A DNA stretch of 20,043 nt, taken from Trebouxia sp. TZW2008. Its lineage: Eukaryota; Chlorophyta; Trebouxiophyceae; Trebouxiales; Trebouxiaceae. Below the pieces are notes generated by a model. That model searched no databases. It was given only the letters and a program-made list of their open reading frames with translations, and was not told where the DNA came from. A program made the position numbers and the translations under genes. Of the stretch, positions 1 to 10,800 are shown in pieces; positions within the stretch are counted from its first letter, which is position 1, and each line of letters begins with the position of its first letter. Location of the stretch: assembly GCA_002118135.1 (NCBI GenBank), contig BDIU01000220.1, positions 1 through 20,043 on the forward strand, given 5' to 3'.

Positions 1-137
1 GTACTAGTAGTCAAAGCCTGCAATCAAGTCTTGGAGGTCAAGGTCGGGTGGGTGACGATCGACTTTATGTGGTCCCTAGCAGCTCTCGAGCACACCAAGG
101 CATGCTTTGTGCAACCCGACAGTGTGACGAAGCTTAC

Positions 138-284
138 CTTCAGCAGACTGCCAGGCAGCTGGCACTTCTCAAGCACGCGCTGACACCTGCCAAGCTGACA
201 GAGCGCCTCGCGGGTCTGTGAATCCACAGACTCAAGGCCGTCACTAGTCAGAACAATGATCTGGCGGCCAGAGGCACAAGCAAC
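138..284 (-). CDS. Possible internal exon of an unidentified gene at the left edge
   Basis: Read on the minus strand, this interval is an open 49-codon stretch containing GRQIIVLTSDG and, at its end, QLPGSLLK. It is followed by a perfect donor (AAG|GTAAGC, with GT at 137-136) and preceded by an AG at 286-285, so it has the shape of an internal exon. I do not recognise the protein. The plus strand is also open across 1-180 in a frame with GWVTIDFMWS, so strand choice is uncertain. It would be divergent from EPSPS. The rest of the gene, if real, lies left of the window. Confidence 0.3.
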
Positions 285-502
285 CTCTCAAGAGTACAGC
301 GATGTTGCCGAACTGTCAAGTCGTGCGCACCCGTGCTATTGAAACCTTACATTCCATGCTCTGCTTCAAGTCAAAATTTCAAACGAGGGGTGACGAGTAA
401 TCTGGCCATGGTTGCCCCGCAGTCTGGGACCGAAACGCCACTGCATTGCATTGCAGCCGGAACCATTCCAACATAGCGTTTCTTGCCTTTGCCATTGGCA
501 TG
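285..502. other. Upstream region of EPSPS
   Basis: No convincing gene is seen here. Several short open frames overlap on both strands, all ordinary for this base composition. The stretch probably holds the EPSPS 5' leader and promoter, perhaps shared with a divergent gene at the left edge. I see no clear TATA box or other named element. A stop (TAA at 398-400) closes the EPSPS frame upstream, and the first in-frame ATGs after it are at 500 and 503. Confidence 0.4.
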
Positions 503-2759
503 ATGGCCCTGCAAGGAACGTTGCATTGCCATGCGCAAGCGCATGTGAGCGCTGCTCATGGCCCGCACCCACACTTGCACCGACGGCCACTCAGGGCATG
601 CAGGCCAAGTCATGCCGATTTGACAACTTTGCGCAGCTGCACTGCGACAGCAAGACACATCAACCGTCGCGTCATATACTCAAGGCGCCTGGCGCTGGTG
701 CGTCCGGTATGCACGATCGCAACAGGTATTCACTGCCTTGCAGTCGTCGCTTTCGAACGTGATGTTTGGCTTATTTCCGCGACGACAGTCGAAACTGCTA
801 TCTTGTGCGTGTAGCCTCCGAACAGCTGACCTTGCAGCCTATCAAGCGCATTGAGGGTCACGTCAAATTGCCGGGGTCAAAGTCGCTCTCGAACCGGATC
901 CTATTGTTAGCTGCACTTGCGCATGGGACCACAACAGTCCAGAATATCTTGGTGGGTGCATTGTTGAAAGACGCTTATGCATGCGACCCACCCTAGGCAG
1001 ACGCTCCAATGTGATACCTGACACTATGCACCTGCAGGATAGCGAAGACATACGCTTTATGACTGCAGCACTGAAACAGCTTGGGGTTAAACTTGAAGAA
1101 GATTGGGCCAATGATCAGATCACAGTGCATGGCTGTGCTGGCAGGTTCCCTGTTGCAGATGCAAGCTTGTTCCTGGGCAATGCAGGAACTGCCATGAGGT
1201 GGGTATTCTCATTGCACTTTGCAACCTTATTCCTGGTGCAACTGCACAAGTACTATGCAACTTGCTGAGCACTGCATTGGTTTGATGCAGGCCTCTGACT
1301 GCAGCAGTTGCAGCAGCAGGGAGTGGCAAGATCACCTTGGATGGATCTGCTAGAATGCGGGAGCGCCCAATCCAGGATCTGATTGATGGGCTGAATCAGT
1401 TGGGGGTTGAGGCTGAATGTACTGCTGGCAGTGGCTGTCCTCCGGTCACTGTCAACGCCAAGGGGCTGCCTAGCGGCAAAGTAAGCAAAACCTACCGCAG
1501 TGCATGGAGATCCTTTTCTGCTTGGAATCTGCCCATGCATGTTGCATTTGCCACAGTCTGCCCAGACCGTCGTTCACCAGTGCAGTGTGGCAACTGGTTG
1601 ATGTAGTGCTGGCCGCGGATGCCCACCTGTCACTGTCAATGGAAAGGGTCTACCCAGCGGCAAAGTAAGCACATTTTGGAGCAGTTGCTTTGGTTCAAGC
1701 CTGGCGTCGGGTGCATCAGGGCCTTTGCTGTCAAGTCATGCCTATTGCGTGACCTACAAAGTCGTGGACGGTCTGGATCAGTTGGCGCTTGAGGCTGAGT
1801 GCATAGCAGGTATTGGTGGTCCCCTTGTCACTGTCAACGCCAAGGGTCTACCTAGCGGCAATGTCAGCAAAGCAATCCAGACCCTTGAAGCAAAGCAATC
1901 CAGACCCTTGATGGCCGGCATGCTTGCCCATATGCACAAACAGCAAAACAAGCACAGGCAACGTTTGAGTGTATCACTGGCATATGTGTTTTGCAGATGC
2001 GAGATAAGAGGTCACAGTTCTCACTTCTTTATTCACCTATGCTAGCTAATTGCAACCCTTAATCCTATATCCGTGAATGCTTAGCCCTAAATCAACAATG
2101 TGCAGGTGCAACTCAGTGGCAAGGTGAGCAGCCGATACTTGACGGCATCTCCTACCTATGTCAATAAAGATCATGACCCTCAACTCTATATACACAAACC
2201 CTGAACCCATAAGTGATGATGCACAGGTACAACTCAGCGGCAAGGTCAGCAGCCAGTACTTGACGGCATTACTCATGGCTGCCCCGCTAGCAACAGGCAA
2301 GGATGGGATTGACATTCAGATTACTGATGAGCTGGTATCCCAGCCATATGTAGCCATGACTATTAAGCTTATGGAGCGTTTTGGCGTCAAGGTATATCAC
2401 AGGCACACTGTCCTCATCACGTGTAGTCACCTTATGCAAGCTCATGCAGCGGGTTGATGGCTGAGTGATCACCTCATGTTTACAATGTGCTGAGCCTTAC
2501 ACGTGTGTCAGGGTTCAAGCCTGATGTGTCATGCAAGTCTCCAGTTGCATATCATGGCGCCATCACAACTGCTCAATTGGCATGTAATCATAAGTTGGCA
2601 GTTGGGCCTGCGCACATATCTCTGCAAAAGCTGGCCTGCAGTCGTGTCACTTTACATAGCTTAAGGGTTGGGTTGTGTGCAGTCTCTCATTTGTATGGGG
2701 GATCTTAAAGTGCAGTGTAAACACAGCAGCAGCTGCTGCTGACGCTCATGCTTGTGCTT

Positions 2760-2794
<35 letters not shown>

Positions 2795-5700
2795 TGTGCT
2801 CGTGCTCATGCTCATGCGTGGTATGCACAATTCAGTATTGGCATTGCATGTGCAGGTGAAGCAGGTGGATGGGCTGCAGCAAATGCACATCCCTGCAAAT
2901 CAGAAGTACAAGTCTCCAGGGGAAGCTTACGTTGAGGGTGATGCCTCTTCAGCATCATACTTCCTAGCAGGTACACTCTGCAACACACATGTTATTGCAG
3001 TCTGTGTGATGCAGACACATAAGCACTCATAACAACATTACATGACTTGTGGTCTAACATTCAGACTGCAAGGCAACTTTGTGTTCAACACGCATGGCTC
3101 TCTCTTCACTTTGTTTGTGCTTGGTTGTTAAGGGTGATGCTTGTTCAGCATCATACTTCCTAGCAGGATCACACTGCTTCTTAAGACAATCGCTGAAAGA
3201 GATAGATGATTGTGATTGGACATCCGCGATGTGAACCAGAAGTAGAAGTCTCCAGGGGAAGCCTTCGCTCAGGGTGATGCCTCTTTAGCATCATCCTTCC
3301 TAGCAGGTACACACGGCTTTTTAAGACGCATGATGAAGCAGAAACATGATTGTGATTGAACATCCACATTGCAAATCAGAAGTACAAGTCTCCAGGGAAG
3401 CCTATGTTGAGAGTGATGCCTCTTCAGCATCCTTTTTCCTAACAGGTAAACACTGCTTCCTGAGAACCACGATGGAAACAGGATTTGCATGCAGAAACCC
3501 TCTACATGTACGTAGCACCTGCGAGCATGTAGCACGTGGACGGGTTCTTTGCATGAGGCATGAGTAATCCAGCAGTCCTTGAGTTTGAGTGCCTGCAAGC
3601 TTCATCAAGCTTTAGAAAGATTGCTGCTGAAGCTCTCAGGGTCAGTCTGCTAGCCAGCATGCCAAAGCTACAAATGGCTTCCTTGCATGCAGGACAACCG
3701 TGACTGGCGGCACAGTAATTGTTGAAGTTCGTGGCTCAAGGTTTACAGACGAGAATGCTAAAGAGCTGTTGGTGGGCTCTTTGTATGCAGGGCAGTTGGA
3801 ATGCTAAAGAGCTGATAGCGGGCTCTTTGTATGCAGGTCAGTTGTCACTGATGGTACAATGTTGAAGGGGATGGTTGTGAGAGCTTGCAGACAAAAATGG
3901 TATTGAGCTAAGTGTGAGTTTAATGCTTGCAGGGGCAATTGCGACTGGCGGCACAGTGACTGTTGCAGGATATGAATACGAGAGCTTGCAGACAAGAATG
4001 GCAATGAGCTAAATAAGAGCTTATTGCATACAGGGGCAACTGTGACTGGCGGCGCAGTGACTGTAGAGGGGTGTAGTTCTGAGAGCTTGCAAGGGGATGC
4101 CGGTTTTGCGAGAGTGATGGATGCCAAAAGAGCTAATTGCTGCGGTCTTGCATGCAGGGTCAACTGTGACTGACAGGGCAGGGACTGTGAAGGGGTGTGA
4201 TCCTGAGAACACAGCAAATACACAGAATACAAGAGGTTGACATTTCTTTGCCTGTCACAAGGGTAAACCTGGCAGCAAGCATGCCAAAGCTTGACTGTGA
4301 ACTTTTTGCTTACAGGGGCGACTGTGACTGGCGGCACAGTGACTGTGGAGGGGTGTGGGTCAGAGAGCTTGCAAGGGGATGTCAGGTTTGCAAATGTGAT
4401 GGAGCAAATGGGTGCTGATGTCACGTGGCAGCCTTACTCAATCACCATCACAGGTGAGTCACAATGTTGTGCTTGATACTGCATCTTGCATGCTGTTGTG
4501 TTGCTCTGTCGAGTTGCAGACATGACTGCCTCAGCTGACTCAGCCCAGACATCAGGTAACATGCTCGGGACAGTAAGTGACATGGCAGCCTTACTCCATC
4601 ACAATCGCAGGTGGGCCACAGTGCTGTGTATACCTCAATGCATCATGCATGCTGCTGCACCACTTTATAGTTTGCTGACAGTTCAAGTCTCTCTTACAAG
4701 TCAAGCATGTGTCGCCAGTGAAATGTCAAAGTGAGGGGGCCAGGTTTCAAGTGACAGACTTACTTCATCACAGCCACAGGTGGGTCAAAACGCTGTGCAC
4801 GACACTTCATCTGGCATGCTGCTGTACCACCTCTACAGCTTGCTGACAGTGCAAGGCTCTTGTACAAGGCAAGCATGTGTTGCCAATGAAATGATGAAGC
4901 GAGTGGGGCAGGTGTAAGGTGACAGTTTTACTCCAACACAATCACAGCTGGGCCACAATGCTGTGTATACTTCAACACTTCTTGCATGCTGTTGTATCAC
5001 TCGCTACATCTCAAGCACCTGTCATGTGTCAGACACGCTTTGCCATGAATTGCAGCCTTGGCAGCAAGGCAGCAGACTCTTGTGCCTGAGTGATTCGAGA
5101 CCTCAATCATAAGACCATTACAGCAGCACAATTGGCTTATATCTGAGGCTGAATCAAGGATGTACACATCGTTTTCTTGGCAAAAAGCCCCATGCTGTTT
5201 GCAAAAAATATGTGCACAGCATTCAAGTCGCCATCAGAGTGCACAAACAGCGAATTTGCAGTTGCTGCAGCAGGCTGTTGTGCAATAGTTGAATGCTATC
5301 CAGTGCTGCTTCTGCAGGCAGAGGGTTTCGGTACAATGTCTAATGGCGTAGACTGGTCTGTCTGTAGCATGAACTGCACTTAATCATACAAACTGCCAAT
5401 CATCAAGCCACTCTGTAGCAGACTTAGTGATAGCTGCACAGCCTTTTGCCTCAGGTCTTTTTGCATCTGTGTGCTTGATGGATTGTTGACGCATTGCTCA
5501 GCTGTAATGTCTCTATTCACCAGCATCAACTATGGTAAACAATGACAAACAAAACACATGCTTGATGCTGTGCTGTGCCTGAATGCAGGGCCGCCTAGAG
5601 ACAAGCTCAAAGGCATTGACCATGACTGCAATGACATTCCAGATGCAGCAATGAGTCTGGCAGTAGCAGCACTGTTTGCACAAGGCCCTACAGCCATTCG

Positions 5701-5986
5701 GAATGTGTACAACTGGAGAGTAAAAGAAACAGAGCGAATGTATGCAATTGTGACTGAGCTTCAGAAACTGGGCGCTGAAGTTGAAGAAGGCCGAGATTAC
5801 TGCATCATCACCCCTCCTGATGAGTTAAAGGAGGCTGAAATAGAAACTTATGATGACCACAGAATGGCTATGGCTTTCTCATTGGCAGCATGTGGGAATG
5901 CACCAGTGACCATCAATGATCCAAGGTGTTGTAGGAAAACATTCCCTGACTACTTTGATGTCTTGAACAGTGTCATAAAACGATGA
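503..5986 (+). CDS. 5-enolpyruvylshikimate-3-phosphate synthase, plastid precursor (8 exons)
   Basis: EPSP synthase joins shikimate-3-phosphate and phosphoenolpyruvate in the plastid, the sixth step of the shikimate pathway to aromatic amino acids. Exons: 503-725, 815-951, 1038-1198, 1291-1480, 2227-2391, 2856-2970, 4316-4453, 5589-5986. Phases agree at every junction and give 508 aa, normal for a plant-type precursor. Residues 1-74 are an Arg/His/Ser-rich transit peptide. Family landmarks are intact: [10 protein letters not shown] (93-102, PEP/S3P-binding Lys97, Ser98, Arg102), GNAGTAMRP (167-175, the glyphosate-sensitive class I form), Asp395, Arg420/Lys422 in WRVKETER, Arg468 in DDHRMAM and Lys493 in [11 protein letters not shown] 503 was chosen over 500 for its A at -3 and G at +4. 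The first intron (726-814) is inferred from frame and consensus only. Introns 4, 6 and 7 contain many duplicated exon edges. This is the plant-type monofunctional form, not a fused AROM protein. Confidence 0.93.
1605..1670 (+). repeat. Donor-side copy of EPSPS exon 4 (copy 1)
   Basis: This repeats the last part of exon 4 (true copy about 1418-1486), including the CACTGTCAA core, the ACCCAGCGGCAAA end and the donor GTAAGC at 1665. It lies downstream of the true donor within intron 4. Ten or so substitutions separate it from the true exon edge. Confidence 0.8.
1759..1870 (+). repeat. Donor-side copy of EPSPS exon 4 (copy 2, longer)
   Basis: This is a longer copy of the exon 4 end, from the region coding for [10 protein letters not shown] through GLPSGK. 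The copied frame is still open and reads [11 protein letters not shown], then NAKGLPSGN. The donor is weakened from AAA|GTAAGC to AAT|GTCAGC. An 18-bp direct duplication of AGCAATCCAGACCCTTGA follows at about 1869-1908. Confidence 0.8.
2098..2150 (+). repeat. Acceptor-side copy of EPSPS exon 5
   Basis: The TGCAG|GTGCAACTCAG start of exon 5 is duplicated about 121 bp upstream of the true acceptor (2225-2226). The copy keeps the AG acceptor and VQLSGKVSS in frame, but it diverges after TTGACGGCAT, so it lacks the rest of exon 5. If used, it would divert the transcript into intron sequence and reach a stop. Confidence 0.8.
2744..2816 (+). repeat. GTGCTC hexanucleotide minisatellite in EPSPS intron 5
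   Basis: About twelve units of a 6-bp repeat, mostly GTGCTC with GTGCTT and ATGCTC variants, lie just upstream of the exon 6 acceptor (AG at 2854-2855). Because the unit is a multiple of three, the tract is open in all frames and gives spurious Leu-Val, Cys-Ala and Ser-Thr polypeptides. I read it as a simple repeat, not coding. Confidence 0.9.
3130..3448 (+). repeat. Three donor-side copies of EPSPS exon 6, 140-bp period
   Basis: The end of exon 6 (coding for [20 protein letters not shown]) plus intron flank is repeated three times. The TAGCAGG/AACAGG junctions fall at 3161, 3301 and 3441, exactly 140 bp apart; the true one is at 2965. Copy 1 has lost the donor (GG|ATC). Copy 2 keeps GTACAC but has TAG in place of a Tyr codon. 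Copy 3 keeps GTAAAC but has a one-base deletion in the GGGG run. Confidence 0.9.
3688..4200 (+). repeat. About six acceptor-side copies of EPSPS exon 7
   Basis: Degenerate copies of the exon 7 start (GCAG|GGGCAACTGTGACTGG-like) have acceptors near 3692, 3790, 3836, 3935, 4034 and 4159, ahead of the true acceptor at 4314-4315. They range from a few recognisable bases (3790) to a nearly complete open copy (about 4036-4130) that preserves [11 protein letters not shown] and SLQGDAGF but has no proper donor. The same strand order makes a long open frame on the minus strand, which is an artefact. Confidence 0.88.
4578..4960 (+). repeat. Three donor-side copies of EPSPS exon 7, 157-169-bp period
   Basis: The exon 7 end and the start of intron 7 are repeated after the true donor at 4454. 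The equivalent donor positions are 4611 (GTGGGC), 4780 (GTGGGT) and 4948 (lost, now CTGGGC). Shared intron text such as GCATGCTG and GCTTGCTGACAGT follows each copy. Coding similarity decays with distance from the true exon. Confidence 0.85.
4961..5588 (+). other. Rest of EPSPS intron 7, no gene seen
   Basis: Apart from weak continuation of the repeat flank, I see no coding similarity, RNA gene or mobile element. The stretch ends in the exon 8 acceptor (GAATGCAG, AG at 5587-5588). Confidence 0.5.
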
Positions 5987-6260
5987 AGGGTAGAAGTCTT
6001 CACTGCAAGATTGGTCATCATTGTGACTCCGCATGCCTTTGGTACTGCTGTTTGTCTTGTCACATTCTGCAGCTTGCTGTAGCTGCGCACCCAGACACAA
6101 CTTCTCAATGATCTTGTGGACGGACCGAGCAGCATATGCCCGCTTTCAATCACCCAGCGTTACGTGGTCCTAGCATTTTTCATGTTGATCATCAACACTG
6201 AAGTAAACGCTCAATTCACCCATGACAAAGCGCAAAGCGAACAAATGTTGTGCGTGTAGT

Positions 6261-6275
6261 TGTAAAGAATTGTAA
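6261..6275 (+). terminator. Candidate poly(A) signals of EPSPS (two TGTAA motifs)
   Basis: TGTAA occurs at 6261-6265 and again at 6271-6275, about 275 bases after the EPSPS stop codon. TGTAA is the established poly(A) signal of chlorophyte algae, and a doublet at this distance fits a normal 3' UTR. The actual cleavage site cannot be seen. Confidence 0.5.
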
Positions 6276-6589
6276 TTCAGAGGGCCTCAGTGGCTGCTCC
6301 CAACACTTGTCATCTTACTTCCATTGATTAGCCTGTGCATAGCTGCAATGAGATCCAGTCTAGATCTAGCCTAAGACTAAGTGTCCACACCATCCATCAA
6401 TAGACACTACGTAGAGACACTACATGTGTGCTCTGCAAAGTAGTGCAGCTCAGCTGAGCTTTTCCTGCATTGTCAAGGTGGAGTTTGAGGAAACTATCCA
6501 TTTCAAAGTGATGTTGCTCACTACATCATTCGAGCTGTTGCTGTTGGCTGACGTGTTCGTGGCATCATTGCAGATCAACTCCCGTAACA

Positions 6590-7135
6590 AACGCTGTGTT
6601 AGCTTGGATCAAGACACAACACCTTGTCCGCGCTCGAACAAAGGCATGCAGTATCAGGGCGTTGATCATCTCCTTGCAACGACTGGGCCCACGGAACGTT
6701 CTGCCATTCTGTACAGTGAGTTTGGACAAGCCAAGCGTTGGCAATGCAGATTAAGTCCATTGGCACAGCTTGTATCAACTGAGATCGATACAATGTCTTT
6801 TCTGGACTCAACCAATACCGTGAAAAGATTGCATATACATCAGGGCGGCCTTATGCCAGCATGGTTCAGCTCCTTGTCCGTACGTTGCAATGACTGGGTA
6901 TTATCTATCACTAAACAAGCTGACTTTGGGCAACTATTGGCACTGTAGATCAACTTCAAAAAACACAAGTTGTGTCAGCTTGGAGCACTGCACGATACTA
7001 TGTCTGGTTGTAAACAAAAGCATGCGATCTCAGGGCGTTGTTCATCCTCTTGCCCATAGGTTGCAATGATCGGGCAAGTTCTGCCATTCTGCAAACTGAC
7101 TTTGGGTGAGCCAGTTGGACATGGCAAACAGCCCA
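6590..7135. repeat. Intergenic tandem repeat, about 188-bp unit, three degenerate copies
   Basis: Three diverged copies share landmarks: CAGGGCG at 6655, 6841 and 7031; TTCTGCCATTCTG-like text at about 6702 and 7080; and GACTTTGGG-like text. Spacing is 186-190 bp. The 174-aa open frame that crosses it shows no family similarity and I treat it as chance. No transposon ends are seen. Confidence 0.7.
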
Positions 7136-7164
7136 GAATGTCAGGCCATCTTTGCTGAAAACCT

Positions 7165-7615
7165 GCCTGAAGTGGGATAGAATCTACTGATTGCTGGTTA
7201 GTCAACTGCGCTTGTGAAGCTTTCAGCTGAGCATCCTGCAGCGAAGCACACATTTTGGAAAGTCTGCCTGAAATGGCATAGCATCCCATGACTGCTTGCT
7301 AGTCAGTTGAGCTTGTGAAGCTGTGGAAATTTGCCTATAATGGCACAGAATTGCCTGACTGCTGGCGAGTCAGTTGTGCTTAGGAAGCTTTCAGCCGAGC
7401 GTCCTGCAGCAAAGCACTTTTGTGAAAACCTGCCTGAAATGAGATGGAATCTCCTGATTGCTGGCTAGTCAGTTGCGCTCGTGAAGCTTTCAGCTGAGCG
7501 CCCTGCAGCAAAGCACTTTTGAGAAAATTTGCCTGAAATGGCATAGAACTGCCTGACTGCTGGTTAGTCGATTGTGCTTGTTCAGCTTTCAGCTAAGGTC
7601 CTGTAACAAAACACA
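7165..7615. repeat. Intergenic tandem repeat, about 100-bp unit, five copies
   Basis: Copies start with GCCTGAAATGG-like text at 7165, 7266, 7333, 7432 and 7531. Each includes a CTGACTGCTGG core, then TAGTCAGTTG and CTTTCAGCTGAGC. The second copy is short (67 bp) through loss of its last third. The array sits between the convergent ends of EPSPS and the F-box/WD40 gene. No coding potential is recognised. Confidence 0.85.
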
Positions 7616-7822
7616 AAATGCATGATCATGACAATGCACTTTTTCGACGCAGAAGGCTGGCATCATGCAATTGCAACAAAGCATCAAGTGTGTTGTTATG
7701 CATGGCCAGCATTGATCAGTAGCAAGTGCGAGCAGACCTATGCCTTCAATCAAGGCTTTCCAGCACGCAGGAAGCAGCTGCAGCTGAAACCATCAGCATC
7801 AGCGTGGAGTTGCCACACACAC

Positions 7823-10800
7823 CTAGCACTTGTGCTGGAAGTGTAATGAATCATCATTGTTGTTATCAGCATCAGAATGCTGCTTGAACAAACAATTGTG
7901 TCTTTTTCTCTTGTGTTTACTTGCTAGGCGTTTGGCATGCTGTCACCTGAATGTCTTGCAACCAAAGCTTTGTGGGTCTACCCTTCGGTTATCAGCATGC
8001 TGCATGAGGGATTGGGTTGTCTATGCAATCAGACTTTGCTTTCTTGCACTGCTTTTGCTTTGCTTTCTTTTCTTTTCATTTTATTTTCATTCTTTCTAGG
8101 CAATTTTGCTGTCACCTGAATGTCTTGCAACCAAAGACCTGTGGGTCCGTCCTTTTGCCACCCCAAACAGCTTGACAAATCCCACAGCCACATCATGCCT
8201 GCAGTAAGCAACAACACTTCGTTCTTTGCGTTGATGACTTGCAATTTTGCACAACCCTGTACAATGGCAACAGCGGTTGCTTGTGCCAGTTCAACTGCAG
8301 CAATTTGGCAAATCCCAGAGCCACATCATGCCTGCGCTAAGCATGAAATTTTGCAGAACTGCAGTGATGCTGATGAGAAAAAACACGCCAAGCTTACCTC
8401 TGAGACGTAGTGAGTGCAAGGTGTATTTGTGACCGGCACCCCTGCAGGCTAGGCAAATGAGCACATCAATTGTGCTGCCGTGCCAGTATGCACAAGGCTG
8501 CATGGTGACAATCAAGCGCAACATGCATCTGGGTTGTTGTGAGTCAGATCACAATTACACTGTGCTGTGCCAGCAAATGCACCCGTGCTGATGATTGCGC
8601 TGACACACTGACGAAGCTGTTTTGTTGACTTCAAAACCGCAAAGATCAGAGGAGACCAGACCACAAAGTAAGTGGGTTTGCCATCAGTGTAGCAATACAC
8701 ATCAGTGGACAATCGCCCAGACTATGTACTCACAAAAGCGATTATTGAACTGCAAAAGGCAACTCACCGTTTTCAGCTCGCCCAATGAGTTAATCACCAT
8801 CAGCATCCAGATAGAGGCCTTGATGGGCTGCACATTGGCAGTCAAAGCCAGCAGACACACCTCACTGCTAAAGACCCAGCGCCCAACAGTCAGATTCAGC
8901 GCTTTGTAGTCAAAGAAACCATCTACTTGTGGGTTCATGCGTTGAGGGTTGGCAACTCACCGTTCTCAGCACGCCCAATAAGTCGATCACCATCTGCATC
9001 CAAGTAGAGGCCTTGATGCGCTGCAGCTCTCGTTGGTAAAGGCAATGGTACTTGCCCAGCTTCATAGCTTTCTGCATATGGGAAGTTTCCGAGGTACTCT
9101 TCTTCGTACACAGTATGACTCATCTGCCTGGAGAACAAGAAGCAGACATGCTTCAGCATTGTATGTACCCCGCAATGACAGTGACACTCACTAGGTGATC
9201 ACTGGGCTCAGGCAACCTATGACACAGTGGATTAGACAAAGCGAAGATTGAGTCTGACAGCAGAGAAATTCCCAAGATAATCTTCTTCTAATACAGTATG
9301 ACTGATCTGCCTGAGGCAATGCACGGCGTGAGCATGACAGCATTGGTGTGTAGCTTTGTATAAGTTCCTTAGCTGCCCCTCTTTGTACACGTTATGACTC
9401 ACTTGCCTCAGAACAATGCATTCTTGAGAGGTACAGCAATGGGAATCCACCTATGCAACAAGACACAAGATTGTCAAGAGTGTGATTGTTGCTGATTGCA
9501 AATGCTGATCCTAACACAGACGTTGCAGGTTTGTTCTGCCTAGACTCAAGGGCATACGCATGGCAATGGCACTCTGACGGCATCCATACTTTGAGCACAT
9601 GAGCACATGGACCCAGCAGGGTTTGCAGGTACAAGAGTTGCTCAACTCATCCAAGACAAACAGGCAGACATATTCACATCTCAGCGCCAGGCATACAAGA
9701 GGCCGCAGTCAAAGCAGCAGTAGTTAGTCACTACATACTTCCGCACACTGATGCCAATGCATGATGTTGAGCAGTGTGTTGTTTTAGTAATTGCAGTGCA
9801 CAACAGAATGCAGCACCAGCAGAGGCCCTAGAGAGAAGCCCTAGACTGACCTTTTGTCCCATACTGCCAACGGAGAGCCCACATGACTGGTGAAGAGGTA
9901 GTTGCCTCTGGCGCATGTCATGGCAGGGTACAAGCTCCTATGATGCAAGCTAAAACGCTGAACCATGTTGAGCCCAGCTCTTGTGTCAAAGACACATAGC
10001 GATGCCATCTTGGAGGATGCCTTGTGACAACACAGGCTGTACATGCCATCCCATTGACAGCTTGAGCAGGCATCTGCATGCAGGCACATGTCATCAGCAT
10101 GCAAGACACAAGCTGTGGCAGTGGGAAAGGGGCTGTACATGTCTTCCCATTGATAGCTTGAGCAGGCTTCTGCACGCAAGCACATGTGATACAGCACCTT
10201 TGGCGACGCAAAAGGCAAGAGATGACAGCATTGTGTTAGACTGATCCTAGTGTCAAAGACATATAGTGCTGCCGTCATGGAATTGGGTCTGTGACAACAC
10301 AGGTATCATTGTCTGGGCACTTTGTTGTTTGGAACAATTCAGTCTGGGACTGTCTGTATGAGCTCCTAAGTATCAATTGCACATCAGTTGAACGATATTG
10401 GAAGACACACCAACAACACAGCAGGAGGAGAGCTTGTTCTCTCTCGAGCTCTTCTTCTCCTGTATTGTTGGTTTGTCCTGTGAATGCCAATCAACTGATA
10501 TGCAATTGATGTGATAACATGTCAAGCCGTTTGAACGTCATACACTAGCCCAGTCAAGTCGAGGCAACCTGTGCCCTTACAGCTCACTTGGACCCAGCAC
10601 AGGACAGCACAGCTGGTCGTGGCAACATATGGCACAGCGCAACGCAGCGCGGCACAGCTTAGCGCAGCACGGCACGGCACGGCACGGCACAGCACAGCAC
10701 AGCACAGCACAGCACAGCACAGCATGCTCACCCGTATTGACAGCTCCTGCAACCACCTCACGGCCGCCTGAGTCCACATCTGGAATGCAGAAGCACGCCA

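Noticed and set aside
1..180. BRCT-like plus-strand reading (GWVTIDFMWS)
   Set aside because: The resemblance is only a few residues, it ends in a stop with no further exon, and the opposite strand has a better exon with a perfect donor; neither is certain.
2744..2816. Telomere-like or coding repeat at GTGCTC
   Set aside because: The unit is not a telomere repeat, it lies inside an intron, and its translations are pure simple-repeat polypeptides.
3804..4424. Minus-strand open frame of 206 codons
   Set aside because: It is the antisense of the exon 7 copy ladder; the repeated unit stays open in one reverse frame and gives internally repetitive Ser/Pro/Thr text with no domain.
6424..6948. Plus-strand open frame of 174 codons after EPSPS
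   Set aside because: It crosses a degenerate tandem repeat and shows no family similarity; the frame is not kept between repeat units.
9392..9634. An extra F-box/WD40 exon between exons 3 and 4
   Set aside because: Exon 3 (phase 2) joins exon 4 at 9127 in frame as ...VWDKR-QMSHTVYEEE, so no extra exon is needed; the open text here has no WD40 pattern.
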